From NCBI RefSeq assembly GCF_001922575.1, contig NZ_MRCI01000001.1:1302001-1366000 (forward strand): a stretch of 64,000 nucleotides of DNA. The letters run 5' to 3'. The notes beneath the pieces were generated by a model. That model made no database searches, was not told where the DNA came from, and was given only the letters and a program-made list of their open reading frames with translations. Origin of the DNA: Neptunomonas phycophila (GTDB lineage Bacteria; Pseudomonadota; Gammaproteobacteria; Pseudomonadales; Balneatricaceae). Both the position numbers and the translations under genes were made by a program. Shown piece after piece: positions 54,269 through 64,000 of this stretch (positions are counted from its first letter, which is position 1; the number at the start of each line of letters is the position of its first letter).

Positions 54269-55546
54269 TTATTTAGCTGGGTAGTCACGTTTTTTAGAGC
54301 CAGTATACAGTTGGCGAGGACGGCCAATTTTGTTCGGGCTGCTGTGGAACTCGCTCCAATGGGAGATCCAGCCGATAGTACGAGACAGAGCGAAAATCAC
54401 CGTGAACATGTTAGTTGGGATGCCAATCGCTTTTAGGATGATACCTGAATAGAAGTCGACATTCGGGTACAGCTTACGCTTAACAAAGTACTCATCTTCT
54501 AGAGCAATTTGTTCTAGGCGCTTAGCAATTTTCAGCAGAGGATCGCTAATGTTGAGCTCAGCTAAAACCTCATCACATGTCTGTTTCATTACCTTAGCGC
54601 GTGGGTCAAAGTTGCGGTAGACGCGGTGACCAAAGCCCATCAGACGGAAGTTATCATCTGGATCTTTCGCACGTAAGATAAATTCATCGATATTCGACTC
54701 GTCGCCTATTTCTTCCAGCATAGTCAATACGGCTTCGTTTGCTCCACCGTGGGCAGGTCCCCATAATGCAGCGATACCAGATGAGATACATGCGAATGGG
54801 TTAGCGCCAGATGAGCCTGCAAGACGCACTGTTGATGTTGATGCGTTCTGTTCGTGGTCAGCATGCAACAAGAAGATACGGTCCATCGCTTTTGCGATAG
54901 TCGGGTTAGCTACATACTCTTCACAAGGGTTACCAAACATCATTTGCAAGAAGTTTTCAGCGTAGTCCAGACCATTTTTAGGGTACATGAACGGCTGGCC
55001 AATGCTGTATTTATAACACATTGCAGCAATGGTCGGCATTTTTGCGATTAAGCGGTACGCGCATACTTCGCGATGGTGGGCATCGTTGATGTCCAAAGAG
55101 TCGTGATAGAAGGCTGACAATGCTCCTACTACACCAACCATGATTGCCATCGGGTGAGCATCACGACGGAAACCGTTAAAGAAGTTACGCATCTGCTCAT
55201 GAACCATTGTGTGGTTCTTAATGGTACTGATGAACGTTTCTTTTTGCTCAGGCGTAGGTAACTCACCATTGAGTAACAGGTAGCATACTTCTAAGTAATC
55301 AGAATGCTCAGCAAGCTGCTCAATAGGGTAACCGCCATGCAAAAGAATACCGTTAGCACCGTCGATATAGGTGATTTTTGATTCACATGCCGCTGTGGAA
55401 ACGAACCCCGGGTCATAAGTAAATAAACCACTGCTTGTGAGTGGGCGAACGTCTATAACATCGGGTCCTTCAGTACCGGAATACACGGGTAATTCAATAA
55501 CTTCTTCAAGACCGTCGACGGTTAAACGCGCTTTCTTATCAGCCAT
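54269..55546 (-). CDS. gltA: Citrate synthase
   Basis: Condenses acetyl-CoA and oxaloacetate to citrate. 425 aa, the length of hexameric type II NADH-sensitive enzymes. Catalytic histidines are in [11 protein letters not shown] and [13 protein letters not shown]; the N-terminal domain carries the [15 protein letters not shown] start typical of Gram-negative enzymes. Divergent from sdhCDAB, as in E. coli. Confidence 0.97.
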   Translation of the reverse strand: MADKKARLTVDGLEEVIELPVYSGTEGPDVIDVRPLTSSGLFTYDPGFVSTAACESKITYIDGANGILLHGGYPIEQLAEHSDYLEVCYLLLNGELPTPEQKETFISTIKNHTMVHEQMRNFFNGFRRDAHPMAIMVGVVGALSAFYHDSLDINDAHHREVCAYRLIAKMPTIAAMCYKYSIGQPFMYPKNGLDYAENFLQMMFGNPCEEYVANPTIAKAMDRIFLLHADHEQNASTSTVRLAGSSGANPFACISSGIAALWGPAHGGANEAVLTMLEEIGDESNIDEFILRAKDPDDNFRLMGFGHRVYRNFDPRAKVMKQTCDEVLAELNISDPLLKIAKRLEQIALEDEYFVKRKLYPNVDFYSGIILKAIGIPTNMFTVIFALSRTIGWISHWSEFHSSPNKIGRPRQLYTGSKKRDYPAK

Positions 55547-55819
55547 CAGGAGAGGCTCCTATCATTATGTTTGTATTTTTCTGACTCTACTTTTTAATAG
55601 GTCATTAAGTGAGTCTTGATCCAAGAGGGATTCGCCCAATATAGAGATTGAACGAAAATTGTCAATCTGGACACAATGCACTTTTTCTGCATTGCAGCAA
55701 AGGATTAGTGATTTTTACGCATAAAAGGTCAAGTGTTGTATAGGCTATTAGTTGTATATCGGGTGTTTTCATAGAATGTTAGTGCAGTAGACATTAGCAT
55801 GAGAGTACGTTGCAGTGCG

Positions 55820-55848
55820 TTGTATTCTCAATATGAACTGTCTATACT
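55820..55848 (+). promoter_or_regulatory. Candidate sdhC promoter
   Basis: TTGTAT (55820-55825), 17-base spacer, TATACT (55843-55848), about 115 bases upstream of sdhC. The rest of the 416-base gltA-sdhC gap is AT-rich with no clear operator that I can name. Confidence 0.45.
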
Positions 55849-55962
55849 TTCGACCCGAATATGCGTTTGAAGAGTTATGCGCATGTTTTCTTCTGAGAAA
55901 CAACTCTGAACACTTCCGAGCAACCTTGTCCAAAATGGGCAGCAAAAGTGTGAACTAGAGCC

Positions 55963-56340
55963 GTGAACAAAAAAAGACCTGTAAATTTAGATCTGCGTAC
56001 AATCAAGCAGCCGCTTCCAGCGATTACATCCATTTTGCACCGTATCACAGGTATTGTCCTTTTCTTTGGCGCAATATTTATGATCTACGCATTAGGGCTG
56101 TCACTCGAATCTGAAGCTGGCTTTAATGAAGCTACTACCATGTTCGAAGAAAGTTTCTTTGCGAAACTAATCACATGGGGACTCATCTCTGCATTGCTAT
56201 ACCACATGTTTGCTGGTGTTAAGCATCTTATTATGGATGCGGGACATTTAGAGGAAATAGAAAGTGGTGCTATGGCAGCAAAAGTTACGCTGGCGTTAGG
56301 CGTAGCAGGCGTATTACTTGCGGGGGTTTGGGTATGGTAA
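55963..56340 (+). CDS. sdhC: Succinate dehydrogenase cytochrome b556 subunit
   Basis: 125-aa membrane anchor with three helices. It contains SILHRITGIVLFFG (quinone-site Ser and Arg region) and the heme-ligand histidine in LLYHMFAGVKHLIMD. The start is GTG 55963 at the family-typical NKKRPVNLDL. First gene of sdhCDAB; its end overlaps sdhD. Confidence 0.95.
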   Translation: MNKKRPVNLDLRTIKQPLPAITSILHRITGIVLFFGAIFMIYALGLSLESEAGFNEATTMFEESFFAKLITWGLISALLYHMFAGVKHLIMDAGHLEEIESGAMAAKVTLALGVAGVLLAGVWVW

Positions 56341-56681
56341 CTAGTATTACAAGCTTTGGCCGTAGCGGTTTATACGACTGGATGGTCCAGCGTGTAACGG
56401 CCGTAGTGTTATTGGCTTATACCGTCTTTATGATTGGATATCTGCTGTTTAATTCTGATATGGATTATGCACAGTGGAAGGCACTATTCGATTGTACTTC
56501 AATGCGTATCTTTACCCTGCTAGCGATGTTATCAATGGTAGCTCATGCTTGGATTGGTTTGTGGTCAGTTACAACTGACTATATTAAACCTACTGGCCTA
56601 CGCTTCGTTGTTCAGTCTGTTTGTGGTTTGTTGGCGTTTATTTACGTCGTTTGGGGTATTCAGATTCTGTGGGGTGTATAA
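56334..56681 (+). CDS. sdhD: Succinate dehydrogenase membrane anchor subunit
   Basis: 115-aa three-helix anchor with DWMVQRVTAVVLLAY and AHAWIGLWSVTTDY, which contains the second heme histidine. The start ATG 56334 overlaps the sdhC stop by 7 bases. Completes the heme and ubiquinone site of complex II. Confidence 0.94.
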   Translation: MVTSITSFGRSGLYDWMVQRVTAVVLLAYTVFMIGYLLFNSDMDYAQWKALFDCTSMRIFTLLAMLSMVAHAWIGLWSVTTDYIKPTGLRFVVQSVCGLLAFIYVVWGIQILWGV

Positions 56682-56684
56682 AAG

Positions 56685-58457
56685 ATGAGTAGTCTTCGCA
56701 CACTAACTTTTGACGCAATTGTTGTTGGTGGGGGCGGCGCAGGTATGCGTGCTGCTTTGCAACTGGCGCAATCAGGCTTAAAAACTGCTTGTGTAACAAA
56801 AGTATTTCCAACCCGTTCTCATACGGTTTCTGCACAAGGTGGTATTACTTGTGCAATCGCTAGTGCTGATCCAAATGATGATTGGCGTTGGCACATGTAC
56901 GATACTGTTAAAGGTTCTGATTACATCGGTGACCAAGACGCTATCGAGTATATGTGTTCTGTAGGTCCTCAGGCTGTATTTGAGTTAGACCATATGGGTA
57001 TGCCTTTTTCACGTACAGAAATCGGCCGTATTTACCAGCGTCCATTTGGTGGTCAATCTAAAGGTCCTGATAACCCAACTCAGGCTGCACGTACGTGTGC
57101 CGCTGCTGACCGAACAGGTCACGCGTTATTACACACTTTGTATCAAGCAAACATGAAAGCCGGTACCACTTTCTTAAATGAATGGTATGCGGTCGATTTA
57201 GTTAAGAATGAAGACGGCGCGATCGTTGGCTGTGTTGCAATTTGCATTGAGACAGGTGAGACGGTTTACATCAAGGCTAAAGCAACCGTTTTGGCTACCG
57301 GTGGTGCTGGTCGTATTTATTCTTCTACAACCAACGCATTGATCAATACCGGTGACGGTATGGGTATGGCTATGCGTGCAGGCATTCCTGCGCAAGATAT
57401 GGAAATGTGGCAGTTCCACCCAACGGGTATATACGGAGCTGGTACGTTGGTAACAGAAGGTTGTCGTGGTGAAGGTGGTTACCTCATCAATAAAGACGGC
57501 GAGCGTTTCATGGAGCGTTATGCTCCAAACGCGAAAGACCTTGCAGGACGTGACGTTGTTGCTCGTTCTATGATCCTTGAGATCCTTGAAGGTCGTGGTT
57601 GTGGCCCAGACGGTGACCATGTGTACTTAAAATTGGATCACTTGGGTGAAGAAGTTCTGCATTCTCGTCTGCCAGGTATTTGTGAGTTGTCTAAAACCTT
57701 CGCACATGCAGATCCAGTAAAAGAACCTGTTCCTGTTGTGCCGACTTGTCATTACATGATGGGTGGTGTGGCTACTAACGTTGGCGGCCAAGCAATCGCA
57801 CCGGATAAAGATGGTAACGATACCATTGTTGAAGGTTTATTTGCGTGTGGTGAGGTGGCGTGTGTTTCTGTTCACGGTGCTAACCGCTTAGGTGGTAACT
57901 CGTTGCTTGACTTAGTTGTATTTGGTCGTGCAGCCGGTATCCAAATCGAGAAGCAAATGCGTGAAGGTTACCAAGTGAAAGACGCAACTGAGGCGGATAT
58001 TGAGCGTGCAATGGCGCGTCTAAATCGTCTTAATTCGTCCACTGGTGGTGAGCGTGTTGCTGATGTTCGTAAAGAGCTACAAGCTACTATGCAACTTTAC
58101 TTTGGCGTATTCCGCGATGGTGAAAGCATGCAGAAAGGTTTGGAGTTGCTTAAAGGTATTCGCGAAAAAATTAACAACCTGCATCTTGAAGATAAGAGCC
58201 AGTCTTTCAATACCGCTCGTATTGAAGCATTGGAACTTGAAAACTTGATGGAAGTTGCAGAAGCAACGGCTGTTGCTGCTGAAGTTCGCAAAGAGTCTCG
58301 TGGTGCGCATGCGCGCAACGACTTTACTGAACGTGATGATGAGAACTGGTTATGTCATTCGGTTTACTTCCCGATTGATAAAACAGTTGGCAAGCGCGCT
58401 GTAAACTTCGCGCCTAAGACTGTTCCTGCTTTCCCACCAAAAGTTCGTACATACTAA
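56685..58457 (+). CDS. sdhA: Succinate dehydrogenase flavoprotein subunit
   Basis: 590 aa. Oxidises succinate to fumarate with covalent FAD. Shows the FAD-binding [12 protein letters not shown], the flavin-linking histidine in [15 protein letters not shown], and the substrate-site [13 protein letters not shown]. Three bases after sdhD. Confidence 0.98.
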   Translation: MSSLRTLTFDAIVVGGGGAGMRAALQLAQSGLKTACVTKVFPTRSHTVSAQGGITCAIASADPNDDWRWHMYDTVKGSDYIGDQDAIEYMCSVGPQAVFELDHMGMPFSRTEIGRIYQRPFGGQSKGPDNPTQAARTCAAADRTGHALLHTLYQANMKAGTTFLNEWYAVDLVKNEDGAIVGCVAICIETGETVYIKAKATVLATGGAGRIYSSTTNALINTGDGMGMAMRAGIPAQDMEMWQFHPTGIYGAGTLVTEGCRGEGGYLINKDGERFMERYAPNAKDLAGRDVVARSMILEILEGRGCGPDGDHVYLKLDHLGEEVLHSRLPGICELSKTFAHADPVKEPVPVVPTCHYMMGGVATNVGGQAIAPDKDGNDTIVEGLFACGEVACVSVHGANRLGGNSLLDLVVFGRAAGIQIEKQMREGYQVKDATEADIERAMARLNRLNSSTGGERVADVRKELQATMQLYFGVFRDGESMQKGLELLKGIREKINNLHLEDKSQSFNTARIEALELENLMEVAEATAVAAEVRKESRGAHARNDFTERDDENWLCHSVYFPIDKTVGKRAVNFAPKTVPAFPPKVRTY

Positions 58458-58469
58458 GCGGAGGTTGCT

Positions 58470-59174
58470 ATGTTAGTTAGCGTATATCGTTACAACCCTG
58501 AGACCGATGATGCTCCGTACATGCAGGATATCCACATTGATATCCCTGGTGGTAAAGACATCATGGTCTTGGATTTGCTTAACTTGCTTAAAGAGAAAGA
58601 TCCAAGTTTGGGCTACCGTCGTTCATGCCGTGAAGGTGTATGTGGTTCAGACGGTATGAATATGAACGGTAAAAACGGTTTGGCATGTATCACGCCTTTG
58701 TCGGCTGTTGTTACTAATGACAAATTGGTACTTCGTCCTTTGCCTGGCTTGCCAGTAATTCGCGACTTGGTTATCGATATGTCTCAGTTCTATAAGCAGT
58801 ATGAGAAAATCAAACCGTTCTTAATCAATGATACACCGGCGCCAGCTATTGAACGTCTTCAGTCTCCTGAAGAACGTGCTGAACTAGATGGCTTATACGA
58901 GTGTATTTTGTGTGCTTGTTGTTCTACAGCGTGCCCATCGTTCTGGTGGAACCCTGATAAGTTCATCGGGCCATCAGGTTTGTTGCAAGCTTATCGCTTC
59001 TTGGCTGATACGCGTGACACGGCTACTCGTGAGCGTTTGGCTGAGCTGGACGATCCATTCTCGGTGTTCCGCTGCCATGGCATCATGAACTGTGTGAATG
59101 TTTGTCCTAAAGGTCTTAACCCGACCAAGGCAATCGGCAAAATTAGAAACATGCTGATTAATCAGGCGACTTAA
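58470..59174 (+). CDS. sdhB: Succinate dehydrogenase iron-sulfur subunit
   Basis: 234 aa carrying the three clusters: CREGVCGSDGMN (2Fe-2S), CILCACCSTACP (4Fe-4S) and CHGIMNCVNVCPKGLNP (3Fe-4S). GGAGG precedes the ATG. A terminator follows at 59183-59208, so sucA may have its own promoter. Confidence 0.98.
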   Translation: MLVSVYRYNPETDDAPYMQDIHIDIPGGKDIMVLDLLNLLKEKDPSLGYRRSCREGVCGSDGMNMNGKNGLACITPLSAVVTNDKLVLRPLPGLPVIRDLVIDMSQFYKQYEKIKPFLINDTPAPAIERLQSPEERAELDGLYECILCACCSTACPSFWWNPDKFIGPSGLLQAYRFLADTRDTATRERLAELDDPFSVFRCHGIMNCVNVCPKGLNPTKAIGKIRNMLINQAT

Positions 59175-59182
59175 GAATCTAA

Positions 59183-59208
59183 CGGCACCTCAGGGTGCCG
59201 TTTTTTTT
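59183..59208 (+). terminator. sdhB intrinsic terminator
   Basis: CGGCACC, loop TCAG, GGTGCCG, then eight T residues, directly after sdhB. It should uncouple sdh from suc transcription at least in part. Confidence 0.9.
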
Positions 59209-59444
59209 GGTTAATAAAGCCGCTTATGCTTCAAAACCGCTATTTTATTTAGAATACACGACTAATAGATATATAAAGGCGGTTTGAAAAGTCGTACAAT
59301 GTCCCCGCATTTCCATGCATGCACGTGGTAATGTTGAGTGGTAACAACGGAAACAAAAGAAGGGGCGTCTGCGCATATTTCCTGTCGGGTATGGTGCAAT
59401 CCCGGCTGCGTAAGAAAAGTCCCTCGAGCCAGGGTGATCAACTA

Positions 59445-62276
59445 ATGCAAGAAGGCGTAATGGAGTTGCTTTGGAAAAATGCCCACCTCTATGGTGGTAA
59501 TCTTTCCTATGTGGAGCAGCTATACGAAACATATCTGATGGATCCTAATGCCGTTTCGCAAGAATGGCGTGATGAATTTGATAAGCTGCCAAAAACCGGC
59601 GAATCAATTTCTCAGGATGTCCCTCACTCTCCTGTGCGAGAGCACTTCCTCTATCTTTCTAAAAACCAGAGCCGTTCTCATCCGGTCGAAGTTGCTAGTG
59701 TATCTTCTGATCATGAGAAAAAGCAGGTTCGTGTTTTACGAATGATCAACGCTTACCGTGTGCGCGGTCATCAAATGGCTGAAATTGATCCTTTGCATCA
59801 ATTACAGCGTGAAGATGTTCCTGATTTAGCACTGCGTTTTCATGAGCTTTCAGAATCAGACTACGATACTACTTTCCAGCTTGGATCGTTGTTTTTTGGT
59901 ACAGAAGAAGCTCCACTGAAGTCGATCGTTGAAGATCTGAAAAAGACTTACTGTTCAACAGTTGGTGCAGAATATATGCACATTGTTGATACTCAGGAAA
60001 AGCGTTGGTTGCAATCTCGTATTGAGCCAGTTAGAGCGCACCCTGAAGTAGAAGTCGAAAAGAAAAAGATGATTCTGGAGCGTTTAACTGCTGCAGAAGG
60101 CTTAGAAAAATACCTAGGTTCTCGTTACGCCGGTGCGAAGCGTTTTGGTTTAGAAGGTGGTGAGTCTCTCATCGTTTCTTTGAATACCTTAATACAGCGT
60201 GCAGGTAAGCAGGGTGCTAAAGAGATTGTAATTGGTATGGCTCACCGTGGCCGCCTGAATACATTGGTTAACATCTTTGGTAAAAACCCCGCTGAATTGT
60301 TCAGTGAGTTTGAAGGCAAGAAAACCCTTGATACATCTGGTGACGTTAAATACCACCAAGGTTTCTCTTCAAACGTTATGACTGAAGGCGGCGAAGTCCA
60401 TATTGCTATGGCGTTTAACCCATCGCATTTGGAAATCGTAGCGCCGGTTGTTGAGGGCTCTGTTCGAGCGCGTCAAGACCGTCGTGATGACACTGTTGGT
60501 ACATCTGTAGTGCCTGTTAGCATCCACGGTGATGCAGCATTCGCCGGTCAAGGTGTCGTGATGGAGACGTTCCAAATGTCTCAAACGCGAGCTTACAAAA
60601 CAGGCGGTACTATTCATATTGTTGTTAACAACCAGGTCGGTTTTACAACAAGCAAGCGTGAAGATGCACGCTCGACAGAATACTGCACAGATGTCGCTAA
60701 GATTGTTCAAGCACCCATTTTCCACGTCAATGGTGACGACCCTGAAGCTGTTCGTTTTGTGACTCAGGTTGCTGTTGATTATCGTAACGAGTTCCACAAA
60801 GACGTTGTTATCGACTTAGTTTGTTATCGTCGTCGTGGACATAACGAAGCGGATGAGCCGTCTGGTACACAGCCGTTGATGTATGCTGAAATTAAAAAGC
60901 ATAAATCAGTTCGTGAGCTATATTCCGATGCCATGATTGCTCAGGGTGTTGTTACTGCTGAAGAGAGCAAAGAGCTTGAGCGTAACTACCGTCAATCATT
61001 AGAGAATGGTGAGCACGTTGCGTTATCACTCGTCAAAGAGCCTAACACAGAGCTGTTTGTCGATTGGAAGCCTTACCTAGGCCATAGCTGGTCGTTTGAT
61101 TGCGATACAACCGTTGATATCAAACTGCTGCAAGAATTAGGTAACAAGATTTGCCAAACTCCTCAAGGCTTTACAGTTCAGCGCCAAGTTCAGAAGATCA
61201 TTGATGATCGTTTGAAAATGGCAGCAGGTGCGATGGAGCTTAACTGGGGTATGGCTGAATCATTAGCTTATGCCACGATGTTAGCGCAAGGGCATCCTGT
61301 TCGTTTAACCGGTCAAGACGTAGGTCGCGGAACGTTCTCGCATCGTCATGCTGTTCTTCATGACCAAAAAACAGCAGAAACGTATGTGCCTTTGGCTAAT
61401 TTATCTGAAGGGCAGCCGCGTTTAACCCTGTATGACTCGTTATTATCAGAAGAAGCTGTGCTGGGATTTGAATACGGCTATGCCACAACTATGCCTAACT
61501 CAATGGTTATTTGGGAAGCGCAGTTTGGTGATTTCGCTAACGGCGCTCAGGTTGTAATTGATCAGTTCATTACAAGTGGCGAGCATAAATGGCAACGCTT
61601 GTGTGGTTTAACTATGCTATTGCCTCATGGTTTTGAAGGTCAGGGGCCGGAGCATTCATCTGCACGTCTTGAGCGCTTCTTACAAATGAGTGCAGAACAT
61701 AATATTCAAGTGTGTACGCCAACTACACCTGCACAAATTTATCATTTATTACGTCGTCAGATCATTCGTCCGCTGCGTAAGCCGTTAATTGTAATGTCTC
61801 CTAAGAGCTTGTTGCGTCATAAGCAAGCAGTATCTACTTTGGAAGACTTGGCTGAAGGTAGCTTCCAGCCTGTCATTCCTGAAACGGATAACCTCGATCC
61901 TAAGAAAGTAAAACGTGTCGTCCTATGTGGCGGTAAGGTATATTACGATCTTTATAATCGTCGTGCTGAACTCGAAAAGGATGATGTTGCTATCGTTCGT
62001 ATCGAGCAGCTATACCCGTTCCCAGAAGATATTCTTGCTGAGACAATCAAAGATTACACTAACCTCGAATCAGTTGTGTGGTGTCAAGAAGAGCCTATGA
62101 ACCAGGGTGCATGGTACTGCACTCAGCATCATATGCGCGCTTCATTGAAGATGCACAATCCTGCGTTGCAATTGGAAGGCGTGGGCCGTCCTGCCGCAGC
62201 GGCTCCAGCGGTTGGTTACATCTCTGTTCACGTTGAGCAGCAAGAAAAATTGGTTAACGACGCCATTAACGGTTAA
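59445..62276 (+). CDS. sucA: 2-oxoglutarate dehydrogenase E1
   Basis: 943 aa thiamine-diphosphate enzyme that decarboxylates 2-oxoglutarate. The start MQEGVMELLWKNAHLYGGN fits the family and has AGGGTGAT upstream; the longer frame to 59319 is rejected. Shows GMAHRGRLNTL, GDAAFAGQG, and the lower-domain segment GQDVGRGTFSHRHAVLHDQ. The 270-base gap after sdhB holds the sdhB terminator and presumably the sucA promoter. Confidence 0.97.
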   Translation: MQEGVMELLWKNAHLYGGNLSYVEQLYETYLMDPNAVSQEWRDEFDKLPKTGESISQDVPHSPVREHFLYLSKNQSRSHPVEVASVSSDHEKKQVRVLRMINAYRVRGHQMAEIDPLHQLQREDVPDLALRFHELSESDYDTTFQLGSLFFGTEEAPLKSIVEDLKKTYCSTVGAEYMHIVDTQEKRWLQSRIEPVRAHPEVEVEKKKMILERLTAAEGLEKYLGSRYAGAKRFGLEGGESLIVSLNTLIQRAGKQGAKEIVIGMAHRGRLNTLVNIFGKNPAELFSEFEGKKTLDTSGDVKYHQGFSSNVMTEGGEVHIAMAFNPSHLEIVAPVVEGSVRARQDRRDDTVGTSVVPVSIHGDAAFAGQGVVMETFQMSQTRAYKTGGTIHIVVNNQVGFTTSKREDARSTEYCTDVAKIVQAPIFHVNGDDPEAVRFVTQVAVDYRNEFHKDVVIDLVCYRRRGHNEADEPSGTQPLMYAEIKKHKSVRELYSDAMIAQGVVTAEESKELERNYRQSLENGEHVALSLVKEPNTELFVDWKPYLGHSWSFDCDTTVDIKLLQELGNKICQTPQGFTVQRQVQKIIDDRLKMAAGAMELNWGMAESLAYATMLAQGHPVRLTGQDVGRGTFSHRHAVLHDQKTAETYVPLANLSEGQPRLTLYDSLLSEEAVLGFEYGYATTMPNSMVIWEAQFGDFANGAQVVIDQFITSGEHKWQRLCGLTMLLPHGFEGQGPEHSSARLERFLQMSAEHNIQVCTPTTPAQIYHLLRRQIIRPLRKPLIVMSPKSLLRHKQAVSTLEDLAEGSFQPVIPETDNLDPKKVKRVVLCGGKVYYDLYNRRAELEKDDVAIVRIEQLYPFPEDILAETIKDYTNLESVVWCQEEPMNQGAWYCTQHHMRASLKMHNPALQLEGVGRPAAAAPAVGYISVHVEQQEKLVNDAING

Positions 62277-62282
62277 TGATCA

Positions 62283-62307
62283 AGCTGCCCCTCGGGGGCG
62301 GCTTTCT
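62283..62307 (+). promoter_or_regulatory. Hairpin between sucA and sucB
   Basis: GCTGCCC (62284-62290) can pair with GGGCGGC (62296-62302, one G-T pair), followed by TTTCT. It resembles a weak terminator or an mRNA-end stabiliser inside the suc operon. Confidence 0.5.
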
Positions 62308-62328
62308 GAGTATAGTTAAGGAATGCAC

Positions 62329-63549
62329 ATGTCCATCGAAATTAAAGCTCCTACTTTCCCTGAATCGGTTGCGGATGGCACCGTCGCTACATGGCACAAG
62401 CAGCCAGGCGAAGCATGTTCAGCAGATGAACTGATTGTTGATATTGAAACAGATAAAGTTGTATTAGAAGTGGTTGCGCCAGAAGACGGTGTAATCAAAG
62501 AAATCCTCAAGGGCGAAGGCGATACCGTTCTTAGTGATGAAGTAATTGCTGTATTTGAAGCCGGCGCTGCAGGCTCTGCTGCTCCAGCGGCTGATGCTTC
62601 ACCAGCAGCTGACTCTGCTCCAGCAGGTGACGCTGATAAAGTAGGTCCAGCGGCTCGTAAGTTAATTGATGAGCACGGCCTTGATGCGTCTAAAATTCCT
62701 GGTACAGGAAAGAATGGCGGCATTACTAAAGAAGACGTGCAGAATTTCATGAATTCTGGTGCACAACCAGCGGCAGCAGCTCCGGCAGCGGCAGCTGCAC
62801 CGGCTCCTGCAGCACCTGCGGTTAGCGTTAATGTTGCAGCCGGTGAGCGTGTTGAAAAACGTGTTCCTATGACTCGCTTACGTGCAACTATTGCTAAGCG
62901 TCTAGTTGATGCGCAGCAAAATGCAGCCATGTTAACAACGTATAACGAAGTTAATATGAAGCCGATTATGGAATTGCGTAAGCAGTACAAAGATTTGTTT
63001 GAGAAAACGCATAACGGTACACGTTTAGGTTTCATGTCATTCTTTGTTAAAGCGGCAACTGAGGCACTAAAACGTTTCCCTGCTGTAAACGCATCTATCG
63101 ATGGTAATGACATGGTTTACCATGGCTATCAAGATATCGGTGTTGCCGTATCTACAGATCGTGGTTTGATGGTTCCGGTATTGCGCGACACTGATAGCAT
63201 GAGCTTGGCTGATGTTGAATCAACGATACGCGACTTTGGTCTTCGCGGTCGTGACGGTAAGCTGGGTCTAAATGATATGCAAGGCGGTACGTTTACTATC
63301 ACGAACGGTGGTGTATTCGGCTCGTTAATGTCTACTCCAATCTTGAATCCGCCACAAACGGCTATCTTGGGTATGCACAAAATCCAAGACCGCCCAATGG
63401 CTGTAAACGGTCAGGTTGAAATTTTGCCAATGATGTATCTGGCACTGTCTTACGACCATCGTATGATTGACGGTAAAGAAGCGGTACAATTCTTGGTGAC
63501 AATCAAGGACTTGCTGGAAGATCCAGCACGTATGCTTCTTGACGTTTAA
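62329..63549 (+). CDS. sucB: 2-oxoglutarate dehydrogenase E2 (dihydrolipoyl succinyltransferase)
   Basis: 406 aa. A single lipoyl domain with the lipoylated K43 in [10 protein letters not shown], an Ala/Pro-rich linker, the peripheral-subunit-binding domain (about 105-145), a second Ala/Pro linker and the catalytic domain ending in [17 protein letters not shown]. The start ATG 62329 has AAGGA at proper spacing; ATG 62323 is too close to it. Confidence 0.97.
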   Translation: MSIEIKAPTFPESVADGTVATWHKQPGEACSADELIVDIETDKVVLEVVAPEDGVIKEILKGEGDTVLSDEVIAVFEAGAAGSAAPAADASPAADSAPAGDADKVGPAARKLIDEHGLDASKIPGTGKNGGITKEDVQNFMNSGAQPAAAAPAAAAAPAPAAPAVSVNVAAGERVEKRVPMTRLRATIAKRLVDAQQNAAMLTTYNEVNMKPIMELRKQYKDLFEKTHNGTRLGFMSFFVKAATEALKRFPAVNASIDGNDMVYHGYQDIGVAVSTDRGLMVPVLRDTDSMSLADVESTIRDFGLRGRDGKLGLNDMQGGTFTITNGGVFGSLMSTPILNPPQTAILGMHKIQDRPMAVNGQVEILPMMYLALSYDHRMIDGKEAVQFLVTIKDLLEDPARMLLDV

Positions 63550-63562
63550 TGTACACCCGTAA

Positions 63563-64000
<438 letters not shown>

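Noticed and set aside
60369-60797. 142-aa minus-strand frame inside sucA, and similar frame at 57198-57620 inside sdhA
   Set aside because: Both lie wholly within highly conserved genes on the other strand and have no coding character of their own.
62316-63113. 265-aa minus-strand frame opposite sucB, rich in Ala and Ser
   Set aside because: It is the antisense shadow of the Ala/Pro linkers and lipoyl domain of sucB; no domain or ribosome site supports it.

Overview
The window is a chromosomal segment of a gammaproteobacterium. Gene content and order (topA, lexA-sulA, dinG, prmB-aroC, gltA/sdhCDAB/sucAB/lpd, an MSHA-type pilin, c-di-GMP signalling) resemble marine or aquatic relatives of Pseudomonas and the Oceanospirillales. 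I cannot name a genus from sequence alone. The window holds about 60 protein genes. I saw no rRNA, tRNA, CRISPR array or insertion sequence.

Layout. 0-14 kb: DNA and RNA maintenance genes. These are a diguanylate cyclase, both type IA topoisomerases (topB, topA), a lexA-sulA operon facing dinG across a control region with two LexA boxes, rhlB, and gpsA-sixA. 14-22 kb: an alpha/beta hydrolase, a DUF4892 protein, a patatin, and a phosphorelay pair (REC-DUF3369-degenerate GGDEF-EAL protein plus histidine kinase). 22-25 kb: folE, smrB/prmB (divergent) and aroC, which ends in a strong terminator.

25.1-33.7 kb: a sedentary-type integron. The integrase gene (minus strand) is reduced to its first ~59 and last ~56 codons, joined out of frame, so it is dead. 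Its LexA box, a candidate cassette promoter and an attI junction remain. At least eleven cassettes follow on the plus strand, separated by attC sites whose outer 7-mers pair with the matching cassette start. Most cassette products are unknown membrane or exported proteins. One attC is of the long Vibrio (VCR-like) type. One cassette holds a ParD-like antitoxin gene overlapping a methionine aminopeptidase gene, behind three 11-bp tandem repeats. The right end of the array is eroded and appears to have removed the start of the chromosomal DUF1499 gene.

33.7-54 kb: mixed chromosomal genes. They include a 7TM diguanylate cyclase, AraC and LysR regulators, a metallo-beta-lactamase-fold protein lacking its metal histidines, a DsbA-family protein, the yhiI-rbbA-yhhJ-like export operon, an NhaC-type antiporter, recQ and a membrane-anchored metzincin-like protein. 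54-64 kb: the TCA cluster, with gltA divergent from sdhCDAB-sucAB-lpd; lpd runs off the window end.
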